A stretch of DNA of 49,610 nt, from assembly GCA_023422115.1 (NCBI GenBank), contig JAEZSA010000064.1:1-49610 (forward strand), written 5' to 3'. This document shows positions 22,877 to 30,815 of this stretch, in pieces. Source of the DNA: Bacillota bacterium. GTDB taxonomy: Bacteria; Bacillota_I; Bacilli_A; ML615J-28; CAG-698. Position numbers and translations under genes: made by a program. Positions within the stretch are counted from its first letter, which is position 1, and each line of letters opens with the position of its first letter. The notes below the pieces were generated by a model. The model was not told the origin of the DNA and made no database searches. It worked only from the letters and a program-made list of their open reading frames with translations.

Positions 22877-24364
22877 ATGGCAGATGAATTAAACTTAAAT
22901 GATCAGGAATTAGTCCGCCGTCAAAAAATGGAAATACTAAGAGAAATGGGAGTTGACCCTTTTGGCAGCGCTTTTAAACGAACAGCCAATTCCTTAGAAT
23001 TAAAAACTAAATATGAACAAGCTACAAAAGAAGAATTAATAGAATTAAATACTTTCGCTACTGTTGCTGGAAGAATTATGACTAAGCGTTTTAAAGGTAA
23101 AGTCGGCTTTATGCATATTCAGGATAAGTTTGGTCAATTACAAATTTATGTTCGCAGCGACCATTTAACTGAAATAGAATATGAGGTTTTTAAAAAAGGT
23201 GATATTGGTGATTTCGTCGGTATCGAAGGTCAAGTAATTAGAACTGATACCGGAGAAATTACGATCAAAGCAAATAAATATACCCACCTTTCAAAAGCTT
23301 TACGACCTTTACCAGAAAAGTTCCACGGCCTACAAGATCGTGAAGAAGCACGACGTCATCGTTATGTTGATTTAATCGTAAATGAAGAATCAAAGAAAAT
23401 TGCTTTTTTACGTCCAAGAATCATTCGTGCGTTCCAAAATTTCTTTGATAATAAAGGATTTGTTGAAGTAGAAACTCCTATTCTACAACCCATCCTTGGT
23501 GGTGCAAATGCTCGTCCATTTGTAACTCATCACAATACACTAGATATGGATTTCTATTTACGTATTGCTACCGAATTACCACTAAAAAGATTAATTGTTG
23601 GTGGCATGGAAGCTGTTTATGAAATTGGTCGTCTTTTCCGTAATGAAGGAATGGATTCTACTCATAACCCAGAATTCACAACCATCGAAGCTTATTTAGC
23701 TTATTCTGATATGGAAGGAATGATGGATTTAATTGAAGATTGTTTCCAAACAATCAGTAAATCTATTTTAGGAAATACTGATATTGAATACCAAGGAAAT
23801 TTGATTCATCTTGGAAAATCTTTTAAGAGAATTCATATAGTGGATGCAATAAAAGAAATAACAAATCTAGATTTCTTTCAAATAACCGATTTACATGAAG
23901 CTTTAGCTCTTGCAAAGAAACATGAAATTGTTGTTGGAAAACATCAGCAATCAATAGGACACATTATCAATCTTTTCTTTGAGAAATATGTTGAAGAAAC
24001 ACTAATTCAACCAACATTTGTTTTTGGCCATCCACTAGAAATTAGTCCACTAGCCAAAAAGAGCAAAGATTCTCGTTTTACTGAAAGATTTGAATTATTT
24101 ATCAACAAAAAAGAATATGCCAATGCTTTCAGTGAATTGAATGATCCAATTGATCAACGCGAACGCTTTACTAACCAACTAAAAGAAAAAGCTTTGGGAA
24201 ATGATGAAGCAACAGAAATGGACAATGATTATGTAGAAGCATTAGAATATGGCATGCCGCCTACAGGTGGTCTTGGTATTGGTATTGACAGAACTGTCAT
24301 GTTGCTTGGACAAATCGATTCTATTCGAGATGTAATTTTATTCCCACACATGAGAAGTAAATAA
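22877..24364 (+). CDS. lysS: Lysyl-tRNA synthetase, class II
   Basis: This 495-residue enzyme has an N-terminal OB-fold anticodon-binding domain (about 50-150, with AGRIMTKRFKGKVGFMHI) and a class II catalytic core: motif 1 FFDNKGFVEVETPILQP, motif 2 FRNEGMDSTHNPEFT and motif 3 GIGIDRTVMLL near the C-terminus. It charges tRNA-Lys with lysine. GAGGTG before ATG 22877 sets the start; an in-frame GTG in the ribosome site is rejected. Monocistronic, with a triple-repeat terminator after it. No T-box is visible in the short leader. Confidence 0.97.
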   Translation: MADELNLNDQELVRRQKMEILREMGVDPFGSAFKRTANSLELKTKYEQATKEELIELNTFATVAGRIMTKRFKGKVGFMHIQDKFGQLQIYVRSDHLTEIEYEVFKKGDIGDFVGIEGQVIRTDTGEITIKANKYTHLSKALRPLPEKFHGLQDREEARRHRYVDLIVNEESKKIAFLRPRIIRAFQNFFDNKGFVEVETPILQPILGGANARPFVTHHNTLDMDFYLRIATELPLKRLIVGGMEAVYEIGRLFRNEGMDSTHNPEFTTIEAYLAYSDMEGMMDLIEDCFQTISKSILGNTDIEYQGNLIHLGKSFKRIHIVDAIKEITNLDFFQITDLHEALALAKKHEIVVGKHQQSIGHIINLFFEKYVEETLIQPTFVFGHPLEISPLAKKSKDSRFTERFELFINKKEYANAFSELNDPIDQRERFTNQLKEKALGNDEATEMDNDYVEALEYGMPPTGGLGIGIDRTVMLLGQIDSIRDVILFPHMRSK

Positions 24365-24390
24365 AAAAAGTTGATAGAATCAACATCCTT

Positions 24391-24442
24391 AAGCCTCTTA
24401 CGAAGCAAAAGCCTCTTACGAGGCAAAAGCCTCTTACGAGGC
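24391..24442. repeat. Three tandem 18-bp copies of a terminator hairpin
   Basis: Units start at 24391, 24409 and 24427; each reads AAGCCTCTTACGAGGC (first copy has one G to A change) plus a 2-base spacer. Each unit is self-complementary, and the last is followed by TTTTTTTA on the plus strand. It lies between convergent genes and can terminate lysS. On the minus strand the run preceding it would also serve the converging gene. Confidence 0.85.
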
Positions 24443-24447
24443 TTTTT

Positions 24448-24984
24448 TTATATTTCTAATTCTTCAACTATCATCGCAAATATTTCTTGCGTTGTATAAA
24501 TTGGATTAGAAGAGGTTATAAGTTCTCCGACCGCTAAATCAAACCGATCAATATCCTCATCTGTAAATTTTTCTTGTTTTATTAAAATATTTTCAATTTC
24601 TTGACCTAATTCTTCAATCGCTTCTTTTGTTTCTTTATCTAATAATTCTTTTTCATCCAGCGCTTCAGATAGGTCATCGAGATATAAACTATAATTAATT
24701 AATGGTGCATAATGCTCAAACTTTGTAAAGTTCCCTTTAAAATAATCCTTATAGTAAATTTTAATTTGCTCTATTTGTTCATGAAAATAACTAAATCCTG
24801 TTTCAAAGATAATCTCTAATTCTTCATCAATTTTTGTATACATATCTACCATCATCTCAATAAACCCTAAAACCTTAAACACATCGCTAAGCCGATCATA
24901 AACCAAGGATTTATTTTCAATCAACAAATCAAAAAAATCATTGTTATCTTGATAATAGCTTTTATAATCATCAACATTAATCAT
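24448..24984 (-). CDS. Acidic helical protein of unknown function
   Basis: 178 residues, very rich in Glu and Asp and predicted helical, with no membrane segment or recognised motif. ATG 24984 overlaps the end of the YcxB-like gene by 8 nt, with AAGGA about 9 nt upstream, so the two are translationally coupled. It may be a cytosolic partner of the YcxB-like protein; that is inference from position only. Confidence 0.65.
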   Translation of the reverse strand: MINVDDYKSYYQDNNDFFDLLIENKSLVYDRLSDVFKVLGFIEMMVDMYTKIDEELEIIFETGFSYFHEQIEQIKIYYKDYFKGNFTKFEHYAPLINYSLYLDDLSEALDEKELLDKETKEAIEELGQEIENILIKQEKFTDEDIDRFDLAVGELITSSNPIYTTQEIFAMIVEELEI

Positions 24985-25534
24985 TATTTTTTTCCTTAAA
25001 GCATTTTTTATAAGGTACTTTTCCCTTTTTATTCGGTTTCAAATTTTTAGTAATCATATTTCTTAATGATTCAACATCACCAGTTACAATGTCTTTTTTT
25101 ACAACCACCAATCCTTGTTCTGCACTCAAATAGAAATAGAATGAATCTTTTGTCTCATAAACGCCATTTACATTGTACCAACCAATTGCAACACCGCCTG
25201 CTTTTTCAACTTTACGAAGAATTCTATCTTTTGTAATTTCTAGTATTTCTAAAGTGTCTTTTCGCTCATTGGCTTCTTGACGAACAATGGAACTTGTTCT
25301 TGTTATCATAATAATCGGTGTCAACAAAATGGAAAATGCAGCTAACGACCAAACAATCATTAAATTTGTTGAATCCATTTCTGCGGATAATGAATATCGA
25401 ATTGCTAAATATAAAGTAAATACTCCTATTAACATAATAAAATATATCTTTGTTGACTTTCTAAACATATGAAATTTGTAAAATGCAAGATGCATTTTTT
25501 TTGAATATTGACTTCTTACAACTATTTTATTCAT
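24977..25534 (-). CDS. YcxB-like membrane protein
   Basis: This 185-residue protein shares the organisation of the two YcxB-like proteins at 7.5-8.7 kb. The N-terminal IVVRSQYSKKMHLAFYKFHM resembles VVSTNFSEARAKTFFRFHL of the 7535-8056 protein; a membrane hairpin (about 31-50 and 58-77) and a beta-rich domain with GGVAIGWYNVNGVYETKDSFYFYL follow. GAGGG precedes ATG 25534 and an extended -10 (TGATATAAT, 25572-25580) lies upstream. Function unknown. Confidence 0.68.
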   Translation of the reverse strand: MNKIVVRSQYSKKMHLAFYKFHMFRKSTKIYFIMLIGVFTLYLAIRYSLSAEMDSTNLMIVWSLAAFSILLTPIIMITRTSSIVRQEANERKDTLEILEITKDRILRKVEKAGGVAIGWYNVNGVYETKDSFYFYLSAEQGLVVVKKDIVTGDVESLRNMITKNLKPNKKGKVPYKKCFKEKNND

Positions 25535-25571
25535 TAATTTTCCCTCACAAAAATTTCTTTTTTCTTTGTTT

Positions 25572-25580
25572 ATTATATCA
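25572..25580 (-). promoter_or_regulatory. Extended -10 promoter of the YcxB-like/acidic protein pair
   Basis: TGATATAAT on the minus strand, 38 nt before ATG 25534, with no clear -35. Confidence 0.55.
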
Positions 25581-25619
25581 TAGATTGTATAAAAATGGAA
25601 AACAATATTTACAAATAAG

Positions 25620-25648
25620 TTGCTTTAAATGACATTCTATACTAAAAT
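25620..25648 (+). promoter_or_regulatory. Promoter of hslO
   Basis: TTGCTT (25620-25625), 17-bp spacer, TAAAAT (25643-25648). Confidence 0.7.
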
Positions 25649-25674
25649 ATATGTAATTAAATGGAGGAAAAACA

Positions 25675-26565
25675 ATGGGTACTCTCATAAAAGCTCTAGT
25701 ACTAAAAGAAAGAGCAAGAGTCTATCTTGCTAATACGGTAGATATCACAAATGAAGCAATTAAGCGCCACGATTTATGGCCTAGTGCTGCCTCTGTTCTA
25801 GGAAAAACAATGACCATTGGAGTAATGATGGGTGCGATGTTGAAAGGGGACGAAGGACTAACAATTAAAATTGATGGGAATGGTCCAATTGGGAATGTCG
25901 TAGTTGATGCAGATGCCAAGGGTAATGTTCGTGGTTATGTTGGTAGAGAACATGTTCATTTTGATAAAAAGCAAATGATTGATGATGTTGCAACCTTGGG
26001 TTACAATGGTTATATTGATGTTATCAAAGATTTAAAACTAAAAGATCTATTCACATCTTCAATCCCTCTTCAAACAGGAGACTTAGCAAAAGATTTTACT
26101 TATTATTTTACAAAAAGCGAACAAACTCCCTCTTTAATAAGTTTAGGTTCTTATTTTGAAACCAATGGATTTGCTGAAGTTTTGGGCGGTATTTTAATCC
26201 AATTGTTACCAAATGCTACTGAAGAAGATATTGTTTATCTAGAAAGCAAGATCATATTATTAAGTTCTTTCTCAAAATTATTAAAGGAATATCCCAATCA
26301 AGAAGACATTTTAAAACTTATTTTTAAAGAAGATTATCAAATTATCGAAACAAGAGCAGTCCAATTTAAATGTGATTGTTCAAAAGAAAAATTCGCTGGT
26401 GGAATTGCTTCTTTAGGAAAAAATGAAATTAATGAAATGATTGAAACTGATCATAAAGCAGAAGTAATTTGCCATTACTGCAAAGAAGTTTATCACTACA
26501 ATGAAGAAGAATTAAAGAAAATATCCCAATATGCGAAAGGAAGAACAAAAAATGAAACCCATTAA
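25675..26565 (+). CDS. hslO: Hsp33 redox-regulated chaperone
   Basis: This 296-residue cytosolic holdase is activated by oxidation of a zinc site. The redox switch is intact: Cys233-x-Cys235 in FKCDCSKEKF and Cys266-x-x-Cys269 in VICHYCKEVY. The N-terminal domain shows IKIDGNGPIGNVVVDAD and VRGYVG, typical of Hsp33. GGAGG precedes ATG 25675. The M42 peptidase gene overlaps its 3' end by 14 nt, so the two form an operon. Confidence 0.96.
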   Translation: MGTLIKALVLKERARVYLANTVDITNEAIKRHDLWPSAASVLGKTMTIGVMMGAMLKGDEGLTIKIDGNGPIGNVVVDADAKGNVRGYVGREHVHFDKKQMIDDVATLGYNGYIDVIKDLKLKDLFTSSIPLQTGDLAKDFTYYFTKSEQTPSLISLGSYFETNGFAEVLGGILIQLLPNATEEDIVYLESKIILLSSFSKLLKEYPNQEDILKLIFKEDYQIIETRAVQFKCDCSKEKFAGGIASLGKNEINEMIETDHKAEVICHYCKEVYHYNEEELKKISQYAKGRTKNETH

Positions 26566-27583
26566 TCAAGAAAAATTATTAGCCTTTACAAAAAATATTT
26601 TAAGTATTCCCAGTCCTTCTGGATATACAAGTGTTGCCATTGAATTTTTAAAAGAAGAAGCAAGAAAAAGGAATCTAACTCACGAAGTTTTAAAGAATGG
26701 CAATCTGGTCATCACTATTACTGGAAAAGATAAAAAAATAACAGGTTTTTCCGCTCATGTAGATACCTTAGGAGCTATGGTAAGAAGTATAACTAGCAAA
26801 GGAGAATTGAAATTCACTGTTTTAGGGGGTCCTATTCTTCCCACTTATGATGGAGAATATTGCTATATTATTACTCGGGATGGCAAGAAGTTTACTGGTA
26901 CCTTTTTATCTTCAGCACCTTCTGTTCATGTTTATAAAGATTCTCGTACATTACCTCGTGATGATGCTAATATGTTTGTTCGATTAGATGAAAAAGTTAA
27001 AAGCAAACAAGATGTTTTGGACTTGGGAATTGGAAATGGCGATTTTATCGTTCTTGATCCTAAGACAGTCATTACTTCTTCTGGATTCATTAAGTCTAGA
27101 TTCCTGGATGATAAAATTAGTGTTGCAATCCTTTTTAGCTTAATTGATTATCTACAGGAAAATCATATTGAACCAAATAACACTTTAAAATTTATTTTCT
27201 CAACAAATGAAGAAGTAGGCTTTGGAGCTAGTTACATTCCTGAAGTGGATGAACTAATTGCTGTTGATATGGGATGTGTTGGAGAAGATTTATCTTGTAC
27301 AGAATATGATGTTTCTATTTGCGCGAAAGACACAGGGGGGCCTTACAACCTTGATCTAACGAATCATTTAATTTCGCTGGCAAAAAAAGCAACTCTATCC
27401 TATGTTGTTGATATCTATCCATTCTACTCTTCTGATGTTTCTGCTGCTTTAAAAGCGGGAAACAATATTAAAGGCGCTCTTATCGGTCCTGGTGTTCACG
27501 CTTCACATGGAATGGAACGCACACATATTGATGGTGTATTAAACACTTTAAAATTATTAATTGAATATATTGAAAAAAACTAG
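26552..27583 (+). CDS. M42 family metallopeptidase (FrvX/glutamyl aminopeptidase type)
   Basis: This 343-residue cytosolic co-catalytic zinc aminopeptidase has the M42 ligands: His69 and Asp71 in SAHVDTLG, Asp187 in FLDDKIS, the Glu pair 220-221 in STNEEVGFG, Asp239 in AVDMGC and a C-terminal His in GPGVHASHGMERTH. Members form large dodecameric shells that trim peptides. ATG 26552 follows AAGGAAG; an upstream in-frame ATG inside hslO is rejected because the ribosome site is downstream of it. Its end overlaps the converging maf gene by 4 nt. Confidence 0.92.
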   Translation: MKPINQEKLLAFTKNILSIPSPSGYTSVAIEFLKEEARKRNLTHEVLKNGNLVITITGKDKKITGFSAHVDTLGAMVRSITSKGELKFTVLGGPILPTYDGEYCYIITRDGKKFTGTFLSSAPSVHVYKDSRTLPRDDANMFVRLDEKVKSKQDVLDLGIGNGDFIVLDPKTVITSSGFIKSRFLDDKISVAILFSLIDYLQENHIEPNNTLKFIFSTNEEVGFGASYIPEVDELIAVDMGCVGEDLSCTEYDVSICAKDTGGPYNLDLTNHLISLAKKATLSYVVDIYPFYSSDVSAALKAGNNIKGALIGPGVHASHGMERTHIDGVLNTLKLLIEYIEKN

Positions 27584-28143
27584 GAATCTAATCCTAGTTT
27601 TTTAATTTCTTGATACAATCTATTGACAGGCAATCCCATAACATTATAGAAATCCCCATCAATTTTCTGTATATATTTTCCGAAAAAGCCCTGGATTGCA
27701 TATCCTCCTGCTTTGTCATATGGTTCCTTTGTATTAATGTATTCTTCAATTTCACTTTCGCTCATGCTATCAATGGTTACTTTTGTTTCTTCAACAAATA
27801 GTTCAACTTGATCATTCACTCCTAAGTACACTGCTGTATAAACAAAGTGGGTATCTCCTTGTAATTCATGAATCATTTGATAAGCTTCTTCTTTATCTTT
27901 TGGTTTCTCGAGAATTCGATCTTGATGAACTACAATAGTATCAGCACAGATGACTAAATCTTTTGGGAAAATTTGTGAGATTGCTTTTCCCTTTTTTAGT
28001 GCCGTTTTTCTAACATAATCTTTTGAATTGGTAAAATCATTAATATCTTCTTCTACTTCCAACAAATAAACCTCAAATGAAATGCCCATTTGTTCTAGTA
28101 ATTCTTTTCGTCTTGGTGATTTCGAACCTAATATAATCTTCAT
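27580..28143 (-). CDS. maf: Maf-like nucleotide pyrophosphatase
   Basis: This 187-residue protein starts MKIILGSKSPRRKELLEQM, with the Maf signature SKSPRRKELL, and has ICADTIVVHQDRILEKP and ADxxGGYAIQGF-like YDKAGGYAIQGFFGKYI. Maf proteins hydrolyse non-canonical or UTP/dTTP nucleotides and are linked to septum formation. ATG 28143 lies 1 nt after the kinase stop; an upstream TTG extension is not credible. It is the last gene of the GH4-kinase-maf unit and converges with the M42 peptidase gene. Confidence 0.94.
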   Translation of the reverse strand: MKIILGSKSPRRKELLEQMGISFEVYLLEVEEDINDFTNSKDYVRKTALKKGKAISQIFPKDLVICADTIVVHQDRILEKPKDKEEAYQMIHELQGDTHFVYTAVYLGVNDQVELFVEETKVTIDSMSESEIEEYINTKEPYDKAGGYAIQGFFGKYIQKIDGDFYNVMGLPVNRLYQEIKKLGLDS

Positions 28144-28144
28144 A

Positions 28145-29161
28145 TTATTCGTGATGCTCAATTCTTCCTAATTCTTTCTCAACATTTCCACTAATCAATT
28201 TTCTTGTTTTCAAATCAGGGAAACTTCCATTGGCAAGTTCTAAAGCCCATACAATAGCTCCCGTTGCTGGGGGAACGTTTAAGGTAATAATATTGCATTT
28301 TTTGTTGGTATATTCATTTATTTTCTTGGTGAATTCTTTAATTAAAATCGGACATGACCCTTTCACCCAAACACTTCCAGCTAGTACTACATCAACTTCT
28401 TCTGGAAAATGCAAATTGATAATACAACCTCCCGCACTTCTTGCTAGATTATCTGCCATATTTTTTAAAATTTGAATTGCTACGATATCATTATTATTAG
28501 CACATTCAAAAACAGCAATGGTTAGTGTTGTCAGATTAATTTTACGTTGTGTCAGATTACTGCTGATGGCTTCCATTAAGTAATATTTATCGTTAACTCC
28601 CAGTTCTCTCATAACTATTTCTGTCAATAAAGTTTCCGGGCCAAAACGATAAGCAGCATCATAAACTGCTCTTATTGCTTGTCTTGCAATCCATGAACCA
28701 CCAGCTTCATCACCAACGATCGCACCAATCCCACCAACTTGCAAATCTTTGCCATCTAGATCAATTCCTCCGCTTGATGTTCCTGTCCCATTAATAGAGC
28801 AAACTCCATATCCTTTTGTTGTTCCTGCTTTAATTCCTAAAAAAGAGTCATTGACAACTTTAAAATTATTAAATCCCAGCATTTGAACAACCTCTTCAAG
28901 TTTTGATTTTTGAAAAGGAGTATCTACTCCTGCCAAGCCAAAAACAGCAGTTTTAATTTGCTGAATACTAATATTATTTTTTGTTAATAGATTTGAGAAA
29001 ACCCCATTCATCACTCTATAGGAACCTGTAAAACTATCTTGCAATCCTTCATGGCTACAAGTCCCACCACGATAAAAATCGATAAAATTCCCTGCGGTAT
29101 CGAATAAAAAATAATCAGTCTTTGTATTACCGCCATCTACACCAATAATATACTCTTTCAT
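28145..29161 (-). CDS. BadF/BadG-type sugar kinase (N-acetylglucosamine kinase-like)
   Basis: This 338-residue actin-like ATPase opens YIIGVDGGNTKTDYFLFD (phosphate 1 loop) and has AVFGLAGVDTP, VVNDSFLGIKAG, INGTGTSSGGI and GAIVGDEAGGSWIARQ. These are the pattern of the BadF/BadG/BcrA/BcrD family members that phosphorylate GlcNAc. It is placed 3 nt after a GH4 glycosidase, suggesting it phosphorylates a sugar released by that enzyme. No transporter is nearby. Exact substrate is inferred, not shown. Confidence 0.85.
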   Translation of the reverse strand: MKEYIIGVDGGNTKTDYFLFDTAGNFIDFYRGGTCSHEGLQDSFTGSYRVMNGVFSNLLTKNNISIQQIKTAVFGLAGVDTPFQKSKLEEVVQMLGFNNFKVVNDSFLGIKAGTTKGYGVCSINGTGTSSGGIDLDGKDLQVGGIGAIVGDEAGGSWIARQAIRAVYDAAYRFGPETLLTEIVMRELGVNDKYYLMEAISSNLTQRKINLTTLTIAVFECANNNDIVAIQILKNMADNLARSAGGCIINLHFPEEVDVVLAGSVWVKGSCPILIKEFTKKINEYTNKKCNIITLNVPPATGAIVWALELANGSFPDLKTRKLISGNVEKELGRIEHHE

Positions 29162-29164
29162 GCT

Positions 29165-30457
29165 TTATTTCTCTTTCTTGAAAAATTGTGGAAGATGAGC
29201 TCGATGTGCTTCTTTTAATTCCTGATAACAAGGATATAACTTCTTATAATCAAAAACCAAAGGATTAATCATCAAAGCTCGTATTGCTTCTTCTTCATCA
29301 CCTGTTAATGCCGCTACAACTGCGTGTTTTTCATAAGCTTTCATCATTAGCATATATTCTTTTATATGTTCATTATTAAAATGTGTTTTAATCGGTTTTG
29401 CTCCATCTTTTCCAATCACAGCACAGATTTCTACTGCATCATTGTCGTTCATGAAAGAGATTGCTCCTTTATTCAACACATTTACAACCTGAACATCGTT
29501 TTTATCGTTGTAAATTGCATCAACTAAATTGATTGCAACTTCTGAATAACGAGATCCACCACGTTTACTTAATAACTCTGGTTTTACATGAAGTTCACTA
29601 TTTGAATAGATATCCAATAATTGCTCTTCTATTTCCATGCATACTTCTGCACGACATTTTTCTACTTCTTTTGCTTTTGCTAATTTTTGATCCTTAAAAT
29701 AATAGTATTCTAGATAAGAAGAAGGAATTGCACCTACTGTTTTGATTAAATCCGCAGTGAATCCGCTGGCAGGAATATTTTTCATTGCTTCACTGTTGAT
29801 TCCCTCTTGAATTGCTTTTTGTAAATAATCAACCCCATTATATTTAATGGAAGTAATCCAACTTAAGTGATTCAATCCAACATACTCAACTTCCGCTTCG
29901 GGAAGTGCCAATCTCTTTTTTAAACTATCTATCATGTTGATTGGAACATTGCATAATCCCATCATTTTAATTTTACTGTGATTTAAGACTGCTTCCGCTA
30001 TCATTCCCGATGGATTCGAAAAATTAATTAACCAAGCGTTAGGACATAATTTTTCCATTTGATGAACAATTTCCATAATTGCAGGAATTGTTCTCATTCC
30101 TTTGAAAAAGCCGCCAATACCATTTGTTTCTTGACCAATTAAATCATATTTTAAAGGGATTCTTTCATCAAGAACTCGTGCTGGAAGTTTTCCAACTCTA
30201 ATCTGCGCTAATACAAAATCTGCTTTATCTAATGATGCTGCCAAGTCCGTTGTCAGCACAACACGGCAAGTTAATCCTGCTGCTTTAATCATGCGCTCAC
30301 ATAGTCCACCGACAATGTTCAATTTTCTCTCTTCAATATCCATTAAGAACAATTCATTTACAGGTAAAGAATCTTTTTTATTAATGAAACCTTCAATTAA
30401 TTCAGGGGTATAAGTGCTTCCTGAACCGATAATAGCAATTTTCAAACCTTTTTTCAT
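29165..30457 (-). CDS. Glycoside hydrolase family 4 (6-phospho-beta-glucosidase-like)
   Basis: This 430-residue protein has an N-terminal Rossmann NAD site KIAIIGSGSTYTPEL, then RVGKLPARVLDERIP, GQETNGIGGFFKGMRTIP, INFSNPSGM, the Mn-binding cysteine in GLCNVPINM and VGLNHLSW. GH4 enzymes use NAD and a divalent metal to cleave alpha- or beta-linked (often 6-phosphorylated) glycosides through a redox mechanism. AGAGGT precedes ATG 30457 and an extended -10 lies 20 nt upstream. It heads an operon with a sugar kinase and maf. No PTS genes are present, so phosphorylated substrate uptake is not evident here. Confidence 0.9.
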   Translation of the reverse strand: MKKGLKIAIIGSGSTYTPELIEGFINKKDSLPVNELFLMDIEERKLNIVGGLCERMIKAAGLTCRVVLTTDLAASLDKADFVLAQIRVGKLPARVLDERIPLKYDLIGQETNGIGGFFKGMRTIPAIMEIVHQMEKLCPNAWLINFSNPSGMIAEAVLNHSKIKMMGLCNVPINMIDSLKKRLALPEAEVEYVGLNHLSWITSIKYNGVDYLQKAIQEGINSEAMKNIPASGFTADLIKTVGAIPSSYLEYYYFKDQKLAKAKEVEKCRAEVCMEIEEQLLDIYSNSELHVKPELLSKRGGSRYSEVAINLVDAIYNDKNDVQVVNVLNKGAISFMNDNDAVEICAVIGKDGAKPIKTHFNNEHIKEYMLMMKAYEKHAVVAALTGDEEEAIRALMINPLVFDYKKLYPCYQELKEAHRAHLPQFFKKEK

Positions 30458-30477
30458 AACTGTACCTCTTTTTAATT

Positions 30478-30486
30478 ATTATATCA
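30478..30486 (-). promoter_or_regulatory. Extended -10 promoter of the GH4-kinase-maf operon
   Basis: TGATATAAT on the minus strand 20 nt before ATG 30457; no cre-like catabolite site was seen around it. Confidence 0.55.
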
Positions 30487-30536
30487 TATTTCATTGCTTT
30501 TTTAAAGCAAATAGAAAGCAATTTTATAAATAAAAA

Positions 30537-30562
30537 AATGCAAAGATTTTTATCTTTGCATT
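30537..30562 (-). terminator. Terminator after rqcP
   Basis: Perfect 11-bp arms AATGCAAAGAT/ATCTTTGCATT with a four-base loop, followed by TTTTTATTTAT on the minus strand. Confidence 0.88.
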
Positions 30563-30815
30563 AATTATCAATCACTTCAACAATCTCATACATCGCATCC
30601 GCATCTTCTTTTTTAGTTGATGTAGTTAGTGCTCGTACAATAACAATCATTTTTTTCTTGAAATAATTTATTTCTAATTTGTCGCCTATTTTTAGAAGAG
30701 TACTTGGTTTTGCTACCTTTCCATTGACAAATATTTTATCACTATCGCTTGCTTCTTTCGCAACAGTTCTTCTTTTAATCAAGCGAGAAACCTTGAGAAA
30801 TTTATCTACTCTCAT
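30561..30815 (-). CDS. rqcP: S4-domain RNA-binding protein RqcP (YabO/Hsp15 family)
   Basis: This 84-residue protein is a single S4 domain, MRVDKFLKVSRLIKRRTVAK, with IFVNGKVAKPSTLLKIGD. Small stand-alone S4 proteins of this type (RqcP) bind 23S rRNA on stalled 50S subunits and assist RqcH in adding C-terminal alanine tails during ribosome quality control. Its ATG overlaps the ftsH stop as TAATG with GAGGAA upstream, so expression is coupled to the membrane protease gene. Confidence 0.9.
   Translation of the reverse strand: MRVDKFLKVSRLIKRRTVAKEASDSDKIFVNGKVAKPSTLLKIGDKLEINYFKKKMIVIVRALTTSTKKEDADAMYEIVEVIDN

Noticed and set aside
24391..24442. Short tandem repeats as a CRISPR array
   Set aside because: Only three units, spacers of two identical bases, each unit self-complementary with a T-run: a terminator, not spacers.
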